Shown here piece after piece: positions 35,133-45,150 of a DNA stretch of 64,000 nucleotides. Below the pieces are notes generated by a model. It worked only from the letters and a program-made list of their open reading frames with translations. It ran no database searches and had not been told where the DNA came from. The position numbers and the translations under genes are program-made. The stretch lies in the NCBI GenBank assembly GCA_936432065.2, contig OW386287.2, forward strand, positions 95,063,091-95,127,090, given 5' to 3'. Position 1 is the first letter of the stretch, and each line of letters opens with the position of its first letter. Origin of the DNA: Rutpela maculata (taxonomy: Eukaryota > Arthropoda > Insecta > Coleoptera > Cerambycidae).

Positions 35133-37856
35133 CAGGGTGTCTCACCGGGAACTGAATCGATCGATATAGAGAAAAGTACGCATCAGAAATTTTTGGAAAT
35201 TTTGGGAGTTACTAAAGTCAGTGTGGCCAATCCAACTAAAATAATTACAAGCAGCTGGCACTTCCGCTTATACCGGAAGTCGATATCAACTTGCTTATTT
35301 TAAATGGAATACCCTATATATTTCAGGATTTTCGAAAACAGCGTAAAATTCTGAGTCAAAAACATGTAAGATACCCTATGCCTAAGTCCATCCGTTTCAG
35401 AGATATTTGACATTTTATAGAAAATTTGACGGTTTGCAAGAACCGTTATAACTTTCTTCGTGTAAGAGATCCTCATTTGCTTCTTGGCACATAATAAGAA
35501 TACAAGGAGAACTACGTTCCACAACTGAAATAAATTCAATAATATCATACCAAGTGTTTCGTTTTTCGCGTTACATTTTGTCAACTTCAAACCGCGAAAA
35601 CTTGTTTAGGTCAAATGGAACACCCTGTATTTTTTTACGTCAAGTTGTGTAAAATCGAATTCCCTTTTTTCTGATATTAGCATTGTGGGGTTAAAGTTTT
35701 CAACTTTTTGAAATATTTGCGATATTATTAGAAATTCATGAATTGTTGTAATCATTTCATCAAAATAGCTATGATTAGAAACAATCAGTCATTATCTTAT
35801 GTCAAAAAATGCCAGCACGTTTAAATTACACCCACGAAGATTTTTTAAATTTGTTTATTATTTATGGAGAATGTGATAAGGTAATATCAAGAACTTGCAG
35901 CACATTTGCTAATCGATATCCAGAAAAACGGAAACCGTCACCAAACACTGTAAAACGCATACTGGAAAAATTTAAAAAATTATGGCTCTGTCAAGGCAAA
36001 AATGCAAAGAAGAAAGCCTCTTGTTGATGACGAAAACATTGAAATAGTCATTCTGGGATATTTTCAAGCATTTCCAAGGATGTCATTAAGACAAGCTGCT
36101 CTGGAATCGGGACTATGCAAGGACTCAATTCACAAAATCTTATTAAAACATAAGTTTCACCCGTTTTCATTCCATATGGTTCAAGGATTAAAAGAAACAG
36201 ATTTCCTGAGAAGACAGAATTTTTGTGAGTTTATTCTAATAAGGTCTGAGGGTGACGATTCTTATTTGGGAAATATTATATGGACAGATGAAGCAAAATT
36301 TACTAAAAATGTACTTTTTAATAGACACAATTCGCATTATTGGAGTGACTCAAATCCTCATATGTTCAGAGAGCGAAACTTTCAGGAAAGTTGGCAGTTC
36401 AATGTTTACTGTGCCATAAGAAACGATAGAGTGGTGGCATTATAATTTTATCAGGAAAATTTAAACGGCAAATTAAATTTACTCTTCTACTAATATGTAT
36501 GGGTAAATTTTTGTTTTTTTTTTTTAGGTGAAAGATATCTGAATATCTTACAAAATTTGAATAATGACTATTTAGAAAATTTACCTCTCGCCGAACATAG
36601 AAACATTTTTTATCAGCACGACAGTGCCCCCCCGACATAACGCATATTTAATTAATAATTATTTACAAGAAACTTTTTATGATCAATGGATTGCCAATAA
36701 TGGACCTTTCTTATGGCCTCCTCGCTCGCCCGACTTATCAGTTCTGGATTATTTTATTTGGGGAACTATTAAAAATAAAGTTTATGAGAGCCCATTAACA
36801 ACCATTGAAGATTGTATGCAGAGAGTAAGAAATGCATTTCAAAACATATCACAGGATTCAATTAGAAGAGCTACCCATGAGGAACTAATGCGAAGGTGCG
36901 AAAAATGTGTCGAGGTTCGAGGGCGGAATTTTGAGCAATTATTAAATTAAAATGGAATCATGTTTTAAATTGATCTTATCTCTGCTATTTTAGTTCATGC
37001 TGTATCTTCAATTCGATTAATACGCATGTTACAGTGTTAGTGTTATTTTCCGTTTTTCTGGATATCGATTAGCAAATGTGCTGCAAGTTCTTGATATTAC
37101 CTTATCACATTCCGCATAAATAATAAACAAATTTAAAAAGTTTTCGTGGGTGTAATTTAAACGTGCTGGCATTTTTTGACATAAGATAATGACTGATTGT
37201 TTCTAATCATGGCTATTTTGAAGAAATGATTACAACAATTCATGAATTTCTAATAAAATCGCAAATATTTCAAAAAGTTGAAAACTTTAACCCCACAATG
37301 CTAATATCAGAAACAAGGGAATTCAATTTTACACAACTTGACGTAAAAAAATACACGGTGTTCCATTTGACCTAAACAAGTTTTCGCGGTTTGAAGTTGA
37401 CAAAATGTAACGCTAAAAACGGAACACTTGGTATGATATTATTGAAATTATTTCAGTTGTAGAACGTAGTTCTCCTTGTGTTCTTTTTATGTGCCAAGAA
37501 GCAAATGAGGATCTTTTAAACGAAGAAAGTTATAACGGTTCTTCCAAACCGTTGCACCTGTCAAATTTTCTATAAAATGTCAAATATCTCTGAAACGGAT
37601 GGATTTAGGCATGAGTATCCTACATGTTTTTGACTCAGAATTTTACGCTCTTTTCGAAAACCCTGAAATATATAGGATGTTCCATTTAAAATAAGCAAGT
37701 TGGTATCGACTTCCGGTATAAGCGGAAGTGCCAGCTGCTTGTAATTATTTTAGTTGGATTGGCCACACTGACTTTAGTAACTTCCAAAATTTTCAAAAAT
37801 TTCTGATGCGTACTTTTCTCTATATCGATCGATTCATTTCCCCGTGGGACACCCTG
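35133..37856 (+). mobile_element. Mariner-like transposon with about 0.8-kb inverted repeats
   Basis: A 2.72-kb element with termini CAGGGTGTCTCACCGGG and CCCGTGGGACACCCTG, flanked by TA on both sides (35131-35132, 37857-37858), the target duplication of the Tc1/mariner/IS630 group. The inverted repeats run about 810 bp (35133-35945 and 37045-37856). They include the first 45 or so codons of the transposase, so the N-terminus is encoded again in antisense at the right end. The transposase frame lies between on the plus strand. Ordinary mariner TIRs are about 30 bp, so this is a foldback-like variant. The arms are similar enough that the element is not very old. Confidence 0.92.
35809..36950 (+). 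pseudogene. Mariner-like transposase, two or three frame breaks
   Basis: The DNA-cutting and joining enzyme of the element. ATG 35809 starts a helix-turn-helix (YTHEDFLNLFIIYGECD, then RYPEKRKPS). A frameshift at about 36000 leads to a second frame (36002-36445) with MSLRQAALESGLCKDSIHKI, IIWTDEAKFTKNVLF (first Asp) and NPHMFRERNFQESWQFNVYC. A 50-bp stretch ending TTTTTTTTTTTAG (36470-36527) may be an intron or insertion. It resumes as RYLNILQNLNNDYLENLPL and YQHDSAPP (second Asp); a run of seven C at 36627-36633 shifts the frame. It then goes on to FLWPPRSPDLSVLDYFIWG (third Asp) and the stop at 36950. All three catalytic Asp blocks survive, so the gene died recently. The SPDL-x-x-LD-x-FxWG ending is of mariner DDD type. 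Confidence 0.87.
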
Positions 37857-38002
37857 TATATAATATTTACTTGCACATACACATAGTATTATAGTTAAAA
37901 TTTTGCTACCTATATACAGTTAGTTTATAACGTAGGTAGTAATCAGTGGAGTAATTCCAGGGTTCAATAAAAGTCAGATAGGATGTTTTCACTTATAATA
38001 TC

Positions 38003-38144
38003 CCTAGAGCTTAAATTATTTCCGGAAATTTTTTCGAGGTCATGAATATTTTGAAAATTATCCCGAGCCGCAGGCGAGGGATAATTTTCCTAAAATATTC
38101 ATGAACGAGGAAAAATTTCCGGATATTAATTTAAGCTCGTGGGA
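38003..38144. repeat. Palindrome with GC-rich loop inside the LTR insertion
   Basis: The left arm GAGCTTAAATTATTTCCGG...CATGAATATTTTGAAAATTA pairs with the right arm TAATTTTCCTAAAATATTCATG...ATTTAAGCTC. The apex TCCCGAGCCGCAGGCGAGGGA at 38061-38081 is itself nearly self-complementary. Confidence 0.9.
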
Positions 38145-38250
38145 AAGAAGAAAATTTCACACCATTATTTTATAAATATTATGCCAAAATTGAACATTTT
38201 TATTACGAATGACAAAAATTCATTCATTATAGTGAGCCATAGAATAACAA

Positions 38251-38610
38251 CTGGTGGTTAATAAAATACGAAATTTCTTAGTGAAATAACATACCATTCT
38301 CCAAGTTTAGTTACATGAACTTTTTATAAATAACTTAAAAACATATTATATTTCTGTTTTTTATTAACTTCGGTCTACTAAAATTGGTGAAACATCATTT
38401 ATTTTTGATAATTATTCTGAAGTACCCACCCACTTCAAGATTTATATGTTTAATAAAATACGAAATTTCTTAGTGAAATAACATACCATTCTCCAAGTTT
38501 AGTTAATGAACTTTTTATAAATAACTTAAAAACATATTATATTTCCGTTTTTTATTAACTTTGATCTACTAAAATTGGTGAAACATCATTTATTTCTGAT
38601 ATTACTTAAA
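38251..38610. repeat. Two tandem units of about 195 bp
   Basis: TTAATAAAATACGAAATTTC, TAACATACCATTCTCCAAG and AAAATTGGTGAAACATCATT occur twice at a spacing of about 195 bp with very few differences. Confidence 0.93.
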
Positions 38611-39766
38611 TGCGAGCACAGGGAATGTATTCATTCTTGTCGCCGAGACAATAATTAACAACTTCTAGGTGGCCGTGGAATAATAAAAGGTAACAAGATA
38701 GTAATGCTGCACTTACAGACGTCAATTAGATTAATTTTTACATTCTAATCATAACAAAATTTGATTATCAGCCAAAAGATGTATGGGTATATAGCACAAA
38801 AATGGCTCCAGGTTCTAAAACATTAACATATTAATTTGTGTACTTATAATATCCTCGTGAATATCCACTTTTGCATCGCCAAATAAATTTAATTCTAAAA
38901 GCACTCCAACTCCCGCGTCTTAACTTTGACATTTTAACTGACAGAAAAATTTCCACTTATTAATTTGACAGAATGTAAAAAATTTCCGGAAATTTTTTGG
39001 GTTGCCATGGTAACTTAACAAAAAACAAGCCTATGATTGGTTAAAAGATGTGGTGTGAAATTTTCAACTTAACAAGGTTTATTCAACATAGACATCAGAT
39101 CATACATATAAATACTCTGAGAAGATAACTCCAACTCAGCAAAGTTCATTAAACGAAATAGTATTAGTATACAAACACAATACTTGATAACATTAGTCTA
39201 AGGTACTGGAACAATAACGTTATATCTAACCTGATATGAATGATAAATTATACAAACGCAAAAGGGGGTGTTGCCAATTTTGACTTTGATTGAACCTAGA
39301 AACCTTCACTATTGCCAATCGTCGAACGTATGAAGTTGCAAATCGAAAACGTTCGAAGTAAAAGAATAAAATAAGCGGTGTGAGAATCGATACGTCAACT
39401 GAAATCTCGTTTGACTGTTAACTTTGGCGTTTAGAAATATCACCTTAGAAACCTTTAATCTGACTTATGTCGCTTTGATAATCGACCTACAGCTGTCGCT
39501 ACAACAATTAACGACTTAATGCGTTATTCTGACAATTAATAAATATCTGTTATATCGATAACCAAATTCTTTGACATACGTCGATTTGATATTCAGTTGA
39601 CGCAGCGTTAGTCACTTTGGTTCTGAAAAGTACGCGGCGTTAGGCAATTAATTAAGTTCGCAACTTCCTCTCGACAAATACTGATGCTTAACGTAAGAAC
39701 GACCCTTGTATAGGTTAGCGGCGGTCTTGTACGTAGTAACAATAGAAAGATCAAGTTCGTCTAGGG

Positions 39767-39789
39767 CAGGGTGTATTTAATACACCCTG
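39767..39789. repeat. 23-bp palindrome with an 8-bp duplication (minimal hAT-like remnant)
   Basis: CAGGGTGTATTTAATACACCCTG sits between two copies of GTCTAGGG (39759-39766 and 39790-39797). The other LTR has a single GTCTAGGG and no insert, so the empty site is known. CAGGG termini and an 8-bp duplication are hAT hallmarks. The insert is nothing but two 11-bp ends joined. Confidence 0.9.
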
Positions 39790-40168
39790 GTCTAGGGCTA
39801 ACCCTCTCACCATCTAACTCAAAGTGATTATCGAGTATATGATAGCGGCGGATTTACTAGCTGAGACGAACAAGACGCAGACGTTGTACCAAGAACTCTC
39901 ACCCACCGACAAGTGTCATTCGTACGCCGTGACAACTATATTTGAGGTTAGGATGTTGCGAACCTTCTAGTATTCTCTCCGGGATGAGAATGAATTTCTG
40001 AGCTCCTGCAGCGGCTTTTATAGTGGAAGGTTGCTAGGTCCGTGACGTATCATTATTTACGTCGTTGTTATAGTTAAATTAGAGCGATCTGTTCATTATG
40101 ATAAACCCATTTCACTCTCGTTAGTTTGTACTATTACATTTAAGAGTGAAATTAAATACACCGTTACA

Positions 40169-40177
40169 CCCCCTTTT
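40169..40177 (-). promoter_or_regulatory. Polypurine tract
   Basis: On the coding strand AAAAGGGGG directly precedes the TGTAACGG start of the 3' LTR, the position where plus-strand DNA synthesis is primed. Confidence 0.85.
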
Positions 40178-40275
40178 CGTTACAAAAAAAAAAAAAATAA
40201 AAAAATAAAAAAAAACGAATGAACATACAAGAACAAGTGAACAAATGAACATACGTTTTTTTTTTTTTTTTTTTT

Positions 40276-40572
40276 TTATCTTCTCTTCGAAGTAATCCAT
40301 TCCCCTGAAGCTAGCTTGAAGCGATAGCGATTCTTCCTCCTACGCTTCTTTGGCTGGGCTTTCTGCTGGACCGGATCGCTGTTTGATATATGGCGAGACA
40401 CCCAATCCTCATTTTGCTTTCTAAACTTCTGCCATTTTGGGTCGTCGCAGCTATTCCTCTCTGGACTATTCCCGAATAATTGTACGAATTTTGCCTGGAT
40501 TCGGCTCTCGTCCCTTTCTCCCTTCGGGCTTTCCCCGAATAGCTCCCGAAACCTCACTTGGATCTGCGTCAT
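40276..40572 (-). CDS. Small basic ORF between pol and 3' LTR (98 aa, unknown)
   Basis: Starts MTQIQVRFRELFGESPKGER and ends with ITSKRR. Two related halves are visible: RFRELFGESP and KFVQLFGNSP, about 20 residues apart, so a short motif R/K-F-x-x-L-F-G-x-S-P is repeated. A strongly basic stretch KAQPKKRRRKNRYRFKL follows, which could be a nuclear-localisation or nucleic-acid-binding segment. It begins 28 bp after the pol stop, in the place where some gypsy elements carry env, but has no signal peptide, membrane segment or envelope resemblance. The frame is intact although gag and protease are not. The function is unknown and expression (spliced RNA or reinitiation) is not evident. Confidence 0.6.
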   Translation of the reverse strand: MTQIQVRFRELFGESPKGERDESRIQAKFVQLFGNSPERNSCDDPKWQKFRKQNEDWVSRHISNSDPVQQKAQPKKRRRKNRYRFKLASGEWITSKRR

Positions 40573-40599
40573 TCGTGAACTAAAGGAAAAGAAAATTGA

Positions 40600-43380
40600 T
40601 TAATGTGCCATTTTGAGGTCTTTTACATGAACGTTTTCGATTATGTAACCAGAATTGTCCTGTAAGTTCATAATTACTGGTGATACTACCCTAATTATCG
40701 AAAATGGCCCAACAAATTTCGGGGCCAGTTTGGAAGAAAACCCCAGAACACCACGAGACAACGTATGGTGTCGTTTCATTACTTTATCTCCTACTTCAAA
40801 GCAATAATCTCTCCGTTTTAGATTATAATAATGACTTTGGGTGTCAAAAGCTCTTTGTAGGTTTATCTGAACTAGATCATACGTCTCTTGAAGACGCCAT
40901 AACTTTTTTACTTGACAATTGATTTCTTGATCTGTAAGAGTTTCGTCCGATAGTTGACCAACATCTTCGAGATCATTCATGTATAATCCGTTGGGTACTT
41001 CGAGTTCTCGCCCGAAATTTAAGAAGGCAGGAGAAAATCCTGTCGAGTCGTGCGGAGACGTGTTGATAGCGAACATAAGTTCGTTGATATATCTATCCCA
41101 TCTTCTGTAATTCGATTCACAATATTGTGCTATTATTGTTTTTATTACTCGGTTTGTCCTCTCTACTGGATTATTTTGAGGTGAATAAACCGGAATAAAT
41201 CTTTGCTTAATTCCATTTTCCGACACGAACTTTTGGAAAATATTATTATAGAATTGAGCGGCATTGTCAGTAATTACCATTCGAGGACATCCAAATCTAG
41301 TGATTATTCTTTCTTTTATTATTGGTACTATTATTTTGGAAGTAGCTTTTCTCATGGGTTGGACTTCTACCCATTTAGTAAAACGGTCTTGTAAAACCAA
41401 CAAATAATTAAAGCCTCTAGATGACGTGGGTAATGGTCCTATCATATCTATACAGACCGTATCCCAAGGTCCTTTCGTAAATGAGTACCGCATCTTACCA
41501 TTCGTTTGCCGATGACTAACTTTATATTTCTGACACGTTTGACATTTCCTGACATAATCGGCGATTTCGTTAAACATTCCGGGCCAATAATATCTTTTTG
41601 CCATTTTTTTTACGGTTTTGGCTATTCCCATATGTCCGGCCATCGGGTCATCATGATTTTCGTTTAATATAAGCGGACGTATATTTTTTGGTATGCATAA
41701 CTTCCATGGTTCCGCCAGTTCGGGTTCCGAAAAGTCTAAACGTTCAAAGAAATGACGATACAATTTATTATTCATGATTTTATAGTCTGGATTTCTTTCT
41801 GGTGAAGTTCGGACTTCCTCCATTTTCTTATTATACCATGCACAAGATGTTTGCTCGATTAAATTTACCTGATTAACTTCCTCGTCGCAGATGGGTAAAG
41901 GCTGACGTGACAGCGTATCGGCTAGTTGATTTAAAACTCCCTTACGGTATTTGACATCAAAACTATATTGTTGTAAATCTATTACCCATCTGGCTAAACG
42001 CCCTGTTGGATTTTTTAACGTCTGTAGCCATTTTAGTGATTGGTGATCTGTCTCGACGGTAAAATGATATTGATCGAGGTAATGATGGTGTTTTTTGATA
42101 CCCCAAACGATCGCTGCGCATTCTTTTTCGGTCGTGGAGTATTTGCGTTCTAGTTCTGTTAGAGTCCTACTAGCGTATGCTATGACTTTATCTTGTCCTT
42201 CAATTTTCTGGATCAAAGCCGCTCCTAATCCTAGGTCGCTAGCATCCGTTTGCAAAATAAAAGGTTCATTAAAATCTGGTCCCGATAATATCGGGGCTTG
42301 AGTTAAAGTTTGTTTTAACTTTATGAATGCGTTTTCTTGCTCTTGTGTCCATAGCCATTTTTGCTTTTTCTTTAACAATTTAGTTAACGGTCCTATTATC
42401 TTGGAGTATTGTGGAATGAATCGACGGTACCAAGAAGTGATTCCTATAAATCTTCTTAATTCTCTTATTGATTTGGGAGATTGAATTATTAATATCGCTG
42501 CTACTTTATCTGGGTCGGTTTGGATTCCTCTATCTGACACCATGTGACCAAGGTATTTTACTTCTTTTTTGAAGAAAGCACATTTTTCTACGTTAAGTTT
42601 CAAATTTGCTCTTCTTAATCTGTTTAAAACTTCTCTTACGTTTTCTTTATGTTTTTCTAAGTTTTCTCCTAGTATAATAATATCGTCCAAATAAGCAAAA
42701 GCGTAAGGTTCTAATTCTGGTCCTATCAGGGTATCTAGTAATCTTTGAAAAGTTGCTCCTGCCGAATGTATTCCGAAAGGCATTACTTTAAACTGAAATA
42801 AGCCCTGCCCAGGAACTGTAAAAGCTGCGAGTGGTTTACTCTCCTCTGAAAGAGGTACTTGCCAATATCCTTGCTTAAGGTCTAGTGAAGTAAAGTATTT
42901 AGAATTCCTCAATTTGTCTAAAATTGAATTAATGAAAGGTAAAGGATAAGCATCCTTCCGGGTTACACTGTTAAGTTTTCTGAAATCTATGCAGAATCGA
43001 GGTTTCCCATCTTTCTTTCGTACGATGACTACTGGCGAACTCCAAGCACTCGATGATTTCTCAATAATATCTTCATCCAACATCCTGTTTACTTCGTCAT
43101 GAATAATTTCTTGCATTCTTGGGTTCTGAGGATAATACCTTTGTTTGATAGGGGTATTGTCATTTAAACGTATTGAATGTTCTATCAATGACGTGGGGCC
43201 TGTCAGTCCTTGAAATTTTTTAATCTCTTCTTTTAAGAATTCGCTAATTTCTTCTTCTTCCGTAAATTCATCTTCTGCTACAAGCTTTGTATGTTCCTTG
43301 TTTGAAAATAATTGCTGTCTATTCACGGTTTCATCTTTTTTTACTTCTGTCAAGTTTTTATTTTCTGTCATTTCTGGCAT
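40600..43380 (-). CDS. pol: Gypsy pol: reverse transcriptase, RNase H, integrase (926 aa)
   Basis: Uninterrupted frame. The RT region (residues about 85-260) has CIDFRKLN, SLDLKQGYWQ with catalytic D167, and YLDD at 230-233. RNase H (about 370-500) has LQTDAS (D379), TEKE (E420), ETDHQSL (D445) and LADTLSR (D488). Integrase has an HHCC zinc finger (H576, H583, C613, C616) and the DDE triad: D645 in CIDMIGP, D705 in VITDNAAQF, E740 in NNPVERTN. The C-terminus ends VHVKDLKMAH after a GPF-like stretch (KFVGPFSIIRVV). All catalytic residues are present, so pol seems functional. It is out of frame with the protease piece upstream; whether a programmed frameshift or a mutation links them cannot be decided from one copy. 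It copies RNA to DNA and inserts the DNA into the genome. Confidence 0.96.
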   Translation of the reverse strand: MPEMTENKNLTEVKKDETVNRQQLFSNKEHTKLVAEDEFTEEEEISEFLKEEIKKFQGLTGPTSLIEHSIRLNDNTPIKQRYYPQNPRMQEIIHDEVNRMLDEDIIEKSSSAWSSPVVIVRKKDGKPRFCIDFRKLNSVTRKDAYPLPFINSILDKLRNSKYFTSLDLKQGYWQVPLSEESKPLAAFTVPGQGLFQFKVMPFGIHSAGATFQRLLDTLIGPELEPYAFAYLDDIIILGENLEKHKENVREVLNRLRRANLKLNVEKCAFFKKEVKYLGHMVSDRGIQTDPDKVAAILIIQSPKSIRELRRFIGITSWYRRFIPQYSKIIGPLTKLLKKKQKWLWTQEQENAFIKLKQTLTQAPILSGPDFNEPFILQTDASDLGLGAALIQKIEGQDKVIAYASRTLTELERKYSTTEKECAAIVWGIKKHHHYLDQYHFTVETDHQSLKWLQTLKNPTGRLARWVIDLQQYSFDVKYRKGVLNQLADTLSRQPLPICDEEVNQVNLIEQTSCAWYNKKMEEVRTSPERNPDYKIMNNKLYRHFFERLDFSEPELAEPWKLCIPKNIRPLILNENHDDPMAGHMGIAKTVKKMAKRYYWPGMFNEIADYVRKCQTCQKYKVSHRQTNGKMRYSFTKGPWDTVCIDMIGPLPTSSRGFNYLLVLQDRFTKWVEVQPMRKATSKIIVPIIKERIITRFGCPRMVITDNAAQFYNNIFQKFVSENGIKQRFIPVYSPQNNPVERTNRVIKTIIAQYCESNYRRWDRYINELMFAINTSPHDSTGFSPAFLNFGRELEVPNGLYMNDLEDVGQLSDETLTDQEINCQVKKLWRLQETYDLVQINLQRAFDTQSHYYNLKRRDYCFEVGDKVMKRHHTLSRGVLGFSSKLAPKFVGPFSIIRVVSPVIMNLQDNSGYIIENVHVKDLKMAH

Positions 43381-43389
43381 AAAATTTTT

Positions 43390-43745
43390 GTTATTAAAAA
43401 TGATTCGATTATTTTCTATTTTGTAGGAAATCCATTCCTAACAAGACGTCTTCAGTTAAGTTGCTCAAGTGAAGAAACGAAAATACTTCCGTGCATGCTT
43501 TCTCTTCTAGTTTAAAAGGGATCTCGTACATTTCTTGCACAGGAATACATTCACCGTTTGCCAATTGCGCGAAGATACTATTTACTTTTTCACAGGAAGT
43601 CTTGACAGCTGGAATATTCCTAATTCCATTACCAATGTATGATCTTGTTGATCCAGTACCAATAATTGCCTTATAACAAACATTTTGTATCCAAAATGGT
43701 ATGTGTAATAATTTTTCGTTTTTAGAAGAAGTTTTTATTAACGGG
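43390..43745 (-). pseudogene. Gypsy aspartic protease, catalytic Asp lost
   Basis: Between gag and pol the minus strand reads KAIIGTGSTRSYIG, which aligns with the A-x-(I/V)-D-T-G-S-T-R-S-F-I active site. The catalytic Asp is Gly here (GGT instead of GAT). Downstream FSFLHLSNLTEDVLLGMDFL gives the conserved L-G-M-D-F-L end of retroviral-type proteases. The frame closes near 43420, before the first pol Met at 43380. The homodimeric enzyme normally cuts the Gag-Pol precursor. With the D-to-G change this copy's protease cannot be active. Confidence 0.8.
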
Positions 43746-43782
43746 TATGTGAATTTGATATTTGTGGTTTTCGAGGGTAAGT

Positions 43783-44920
43783 TTATAGATTGCTTTCCCC
43801 TCTGTTTTGTCCAATCCTGTCTTCGTTTCCCGAGTCTCGCCTACAATTACAATCCGTTATTAACACGTCAGGACGGCCGCATCCATAGCAGTATATCCTG
43901 GAATCATTCGTCGTATTTGGCCTACCGTCGTTATTGTTTAAACTTGTTCCAACATTTCTTCCTATCCGTGCTATTTCATTTCTAGGACCGTTATTCTCAT
44001 TATTTCTACTTTGATAACGATAACTCCTGTCAGGCGCGTTTCGGTAATTTATCCTATCATTATTTCTATATTGGGAGTTGTGATTCCTGCCTTGGCTGAG
44101 TATGCCGTTCTTAAAATATCCGCTATTATTACGTCGCGTCAATTCGTATGTCGAATTTTGTTTCGCGGCTTCTGACTGTACCTTTTCATGATCCTCCATT
44201 AGTTTTAGGAATGTCTTCAAATCATTAAAGTCATGTCTTCGTACATAATATTTGTAATCTGGATTTAAATTCTTGTATATCATGTTTAACTCTTTTTCTT
44301 TACTGTAACCCCCATGACGTTTCATCATATTTTGCATCTCTAACACATAATCTTTTCCTCTCTCATTAATCTGTTGCTTCCTTTGGAAGATTTCGTCTTC
44401 TAGGTTTTCTATGTAATTTTCGGGAAAATAAAACGCTTTGAACTCTGTCAGGAACGCTGCCCAGGACGTACAATACTCTCTGTTTACTCGGTACCACGTA
44501 CCCGCTTTATCTTTCAACAATTCGGGAATGGCTCGTAGTAATACTTCTTCTTCGATTTCGTATTCCCCCTTCAAATCGATCAACCTTTCAATAAATAATA
44601 TTGCTTCTTGGTTGGATTTTTTTATTATAAAATATTTGCCATTTTCGGATTTGATTAAGAATCTCACGCATCTCCTTTGCGCTCGAATTTCGTGTTGTTG
44701 GCCTTGCCTCGTCTCCGCGATTTCGGGTAGTTATTAATCGATTGCCGTGTATAGCTTCTACGAATCTTTTTAGTCGTTTTCGTAAGTCGTCCGTCTTTCC
44801 TTTCGTCTCTACATTCCATTTCTTTAGTTCGTTGATTAACCCATTACGATCCAGCTCGTTGATCCATTCGATGTGCGAATCTGATACTTCAGTTTCTAAT
44901 TGTATTTCTTCGTCCGACAT
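43783..44920 (-). pseudogene. gag: Gypsy gag with one frameshift
   Basis: First frame (44920-44588) MSDEEIQLETEVSDSHIEWI carries a SAP-like helix pair (LDRNGLINELKKWNVETKGK) near residues 20-50. The continuation is in another frame (to 43783): AILFIERLIDLKGEYEIEEE, CTSWAAFLTEFKAFYFPENY (capsid-like), many Asn/Arg residues, and a finger CYGCGRPDVLITDC near the C-terminus. The shift fits a change of length in the seven-A run (T7 at 44617-44623 on the plus strand). Without it the protein would be about 390 residues. Gag forms the particle and binds RNA. A SAP-like segment at the start is also seen in other insect gypsy Gag proteins. Confidence 0.85.
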
Positions 44921-45126
44921 GATCGTAAAAGGAATTAACGCTTATAGAAACCTATCTGTGATACTGGAAAATACTAAAAGTATTTTATTATGGAAACCTA
45001 CCTATGAAATGACTCGGAAATTCTCGAATTAATTAATTATCTCGCAAACGTCTATACACCGTCTCGGAGTGACGCGAAGCCTCCCCAAACTGACATTTTT
45101 TTTTTTTTAGAATTGACTTTAAAAGG

Positions 45127-45146
45127 GTCCCTCTGCTCGGGCGCCA
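45127..45146 (-). promoter_or_regulatory. Primer-binding site, tRNA-Lys-like
   Basis: TGGCGCCCGAGCAGAGGGAC on the coding strand, four bases after the 5' LTR. It differs by one substitution and one extra base from the standard complement of a tRNA-Lys 3' end (TGGCGCCCGAACAGGGAC). Confidence 0.75.
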
Positions 45147-45150
45147 AATT

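Larger units (their letters stand above)
37992..39060. mobile_element. Insertion of unknown type in the 3' LTR
   Basis: The LTR is split exactly between GGATGTTTTCA and ACTTAACAAGG, and TTTTCA is duplicated (37986-37991 and 39061-39066). The insert begins CTTATAATATCC and ends GATGTGGTGTGAAA. From left to right it holds a 142-bp palindrome (38003-38144), a GAAAATTTCACACCAT motif that is the complement of the right end, two tandem units of about 195 bp, and three scattered ATTTCCGGAAAT-like motifs. No ORF. It must be younger than the gypsy insertion. Confidence 0.9.
37926..40168 (-). repeat. 3' LTR of the gypsy element, with two insertions
   Basis: Corresponds to 45151-46288 but is enlarged by a 1,069-bp insertion with 6-bp duplication (37992-39060) and by a 23-bp palindrome with 8-bp duplication (39767-39789). 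After removing these it is about 1,137 bp against 1,138 bp on the other side. Confidence 0.95.

Noticed and set aside
35133..37856. Two separate nested mariner insertions rather than one element
   Set aside because: The terminal CAGGGTGTC/GACACCCTG, single TA duplications and continuous inverted arms are explained by one element.
40704..44737. Several plus-strand frames of 60-100 codons across the gypsy element
   Set aside because: They are antisense shadows of the intact or near-intact gag-pol frames.
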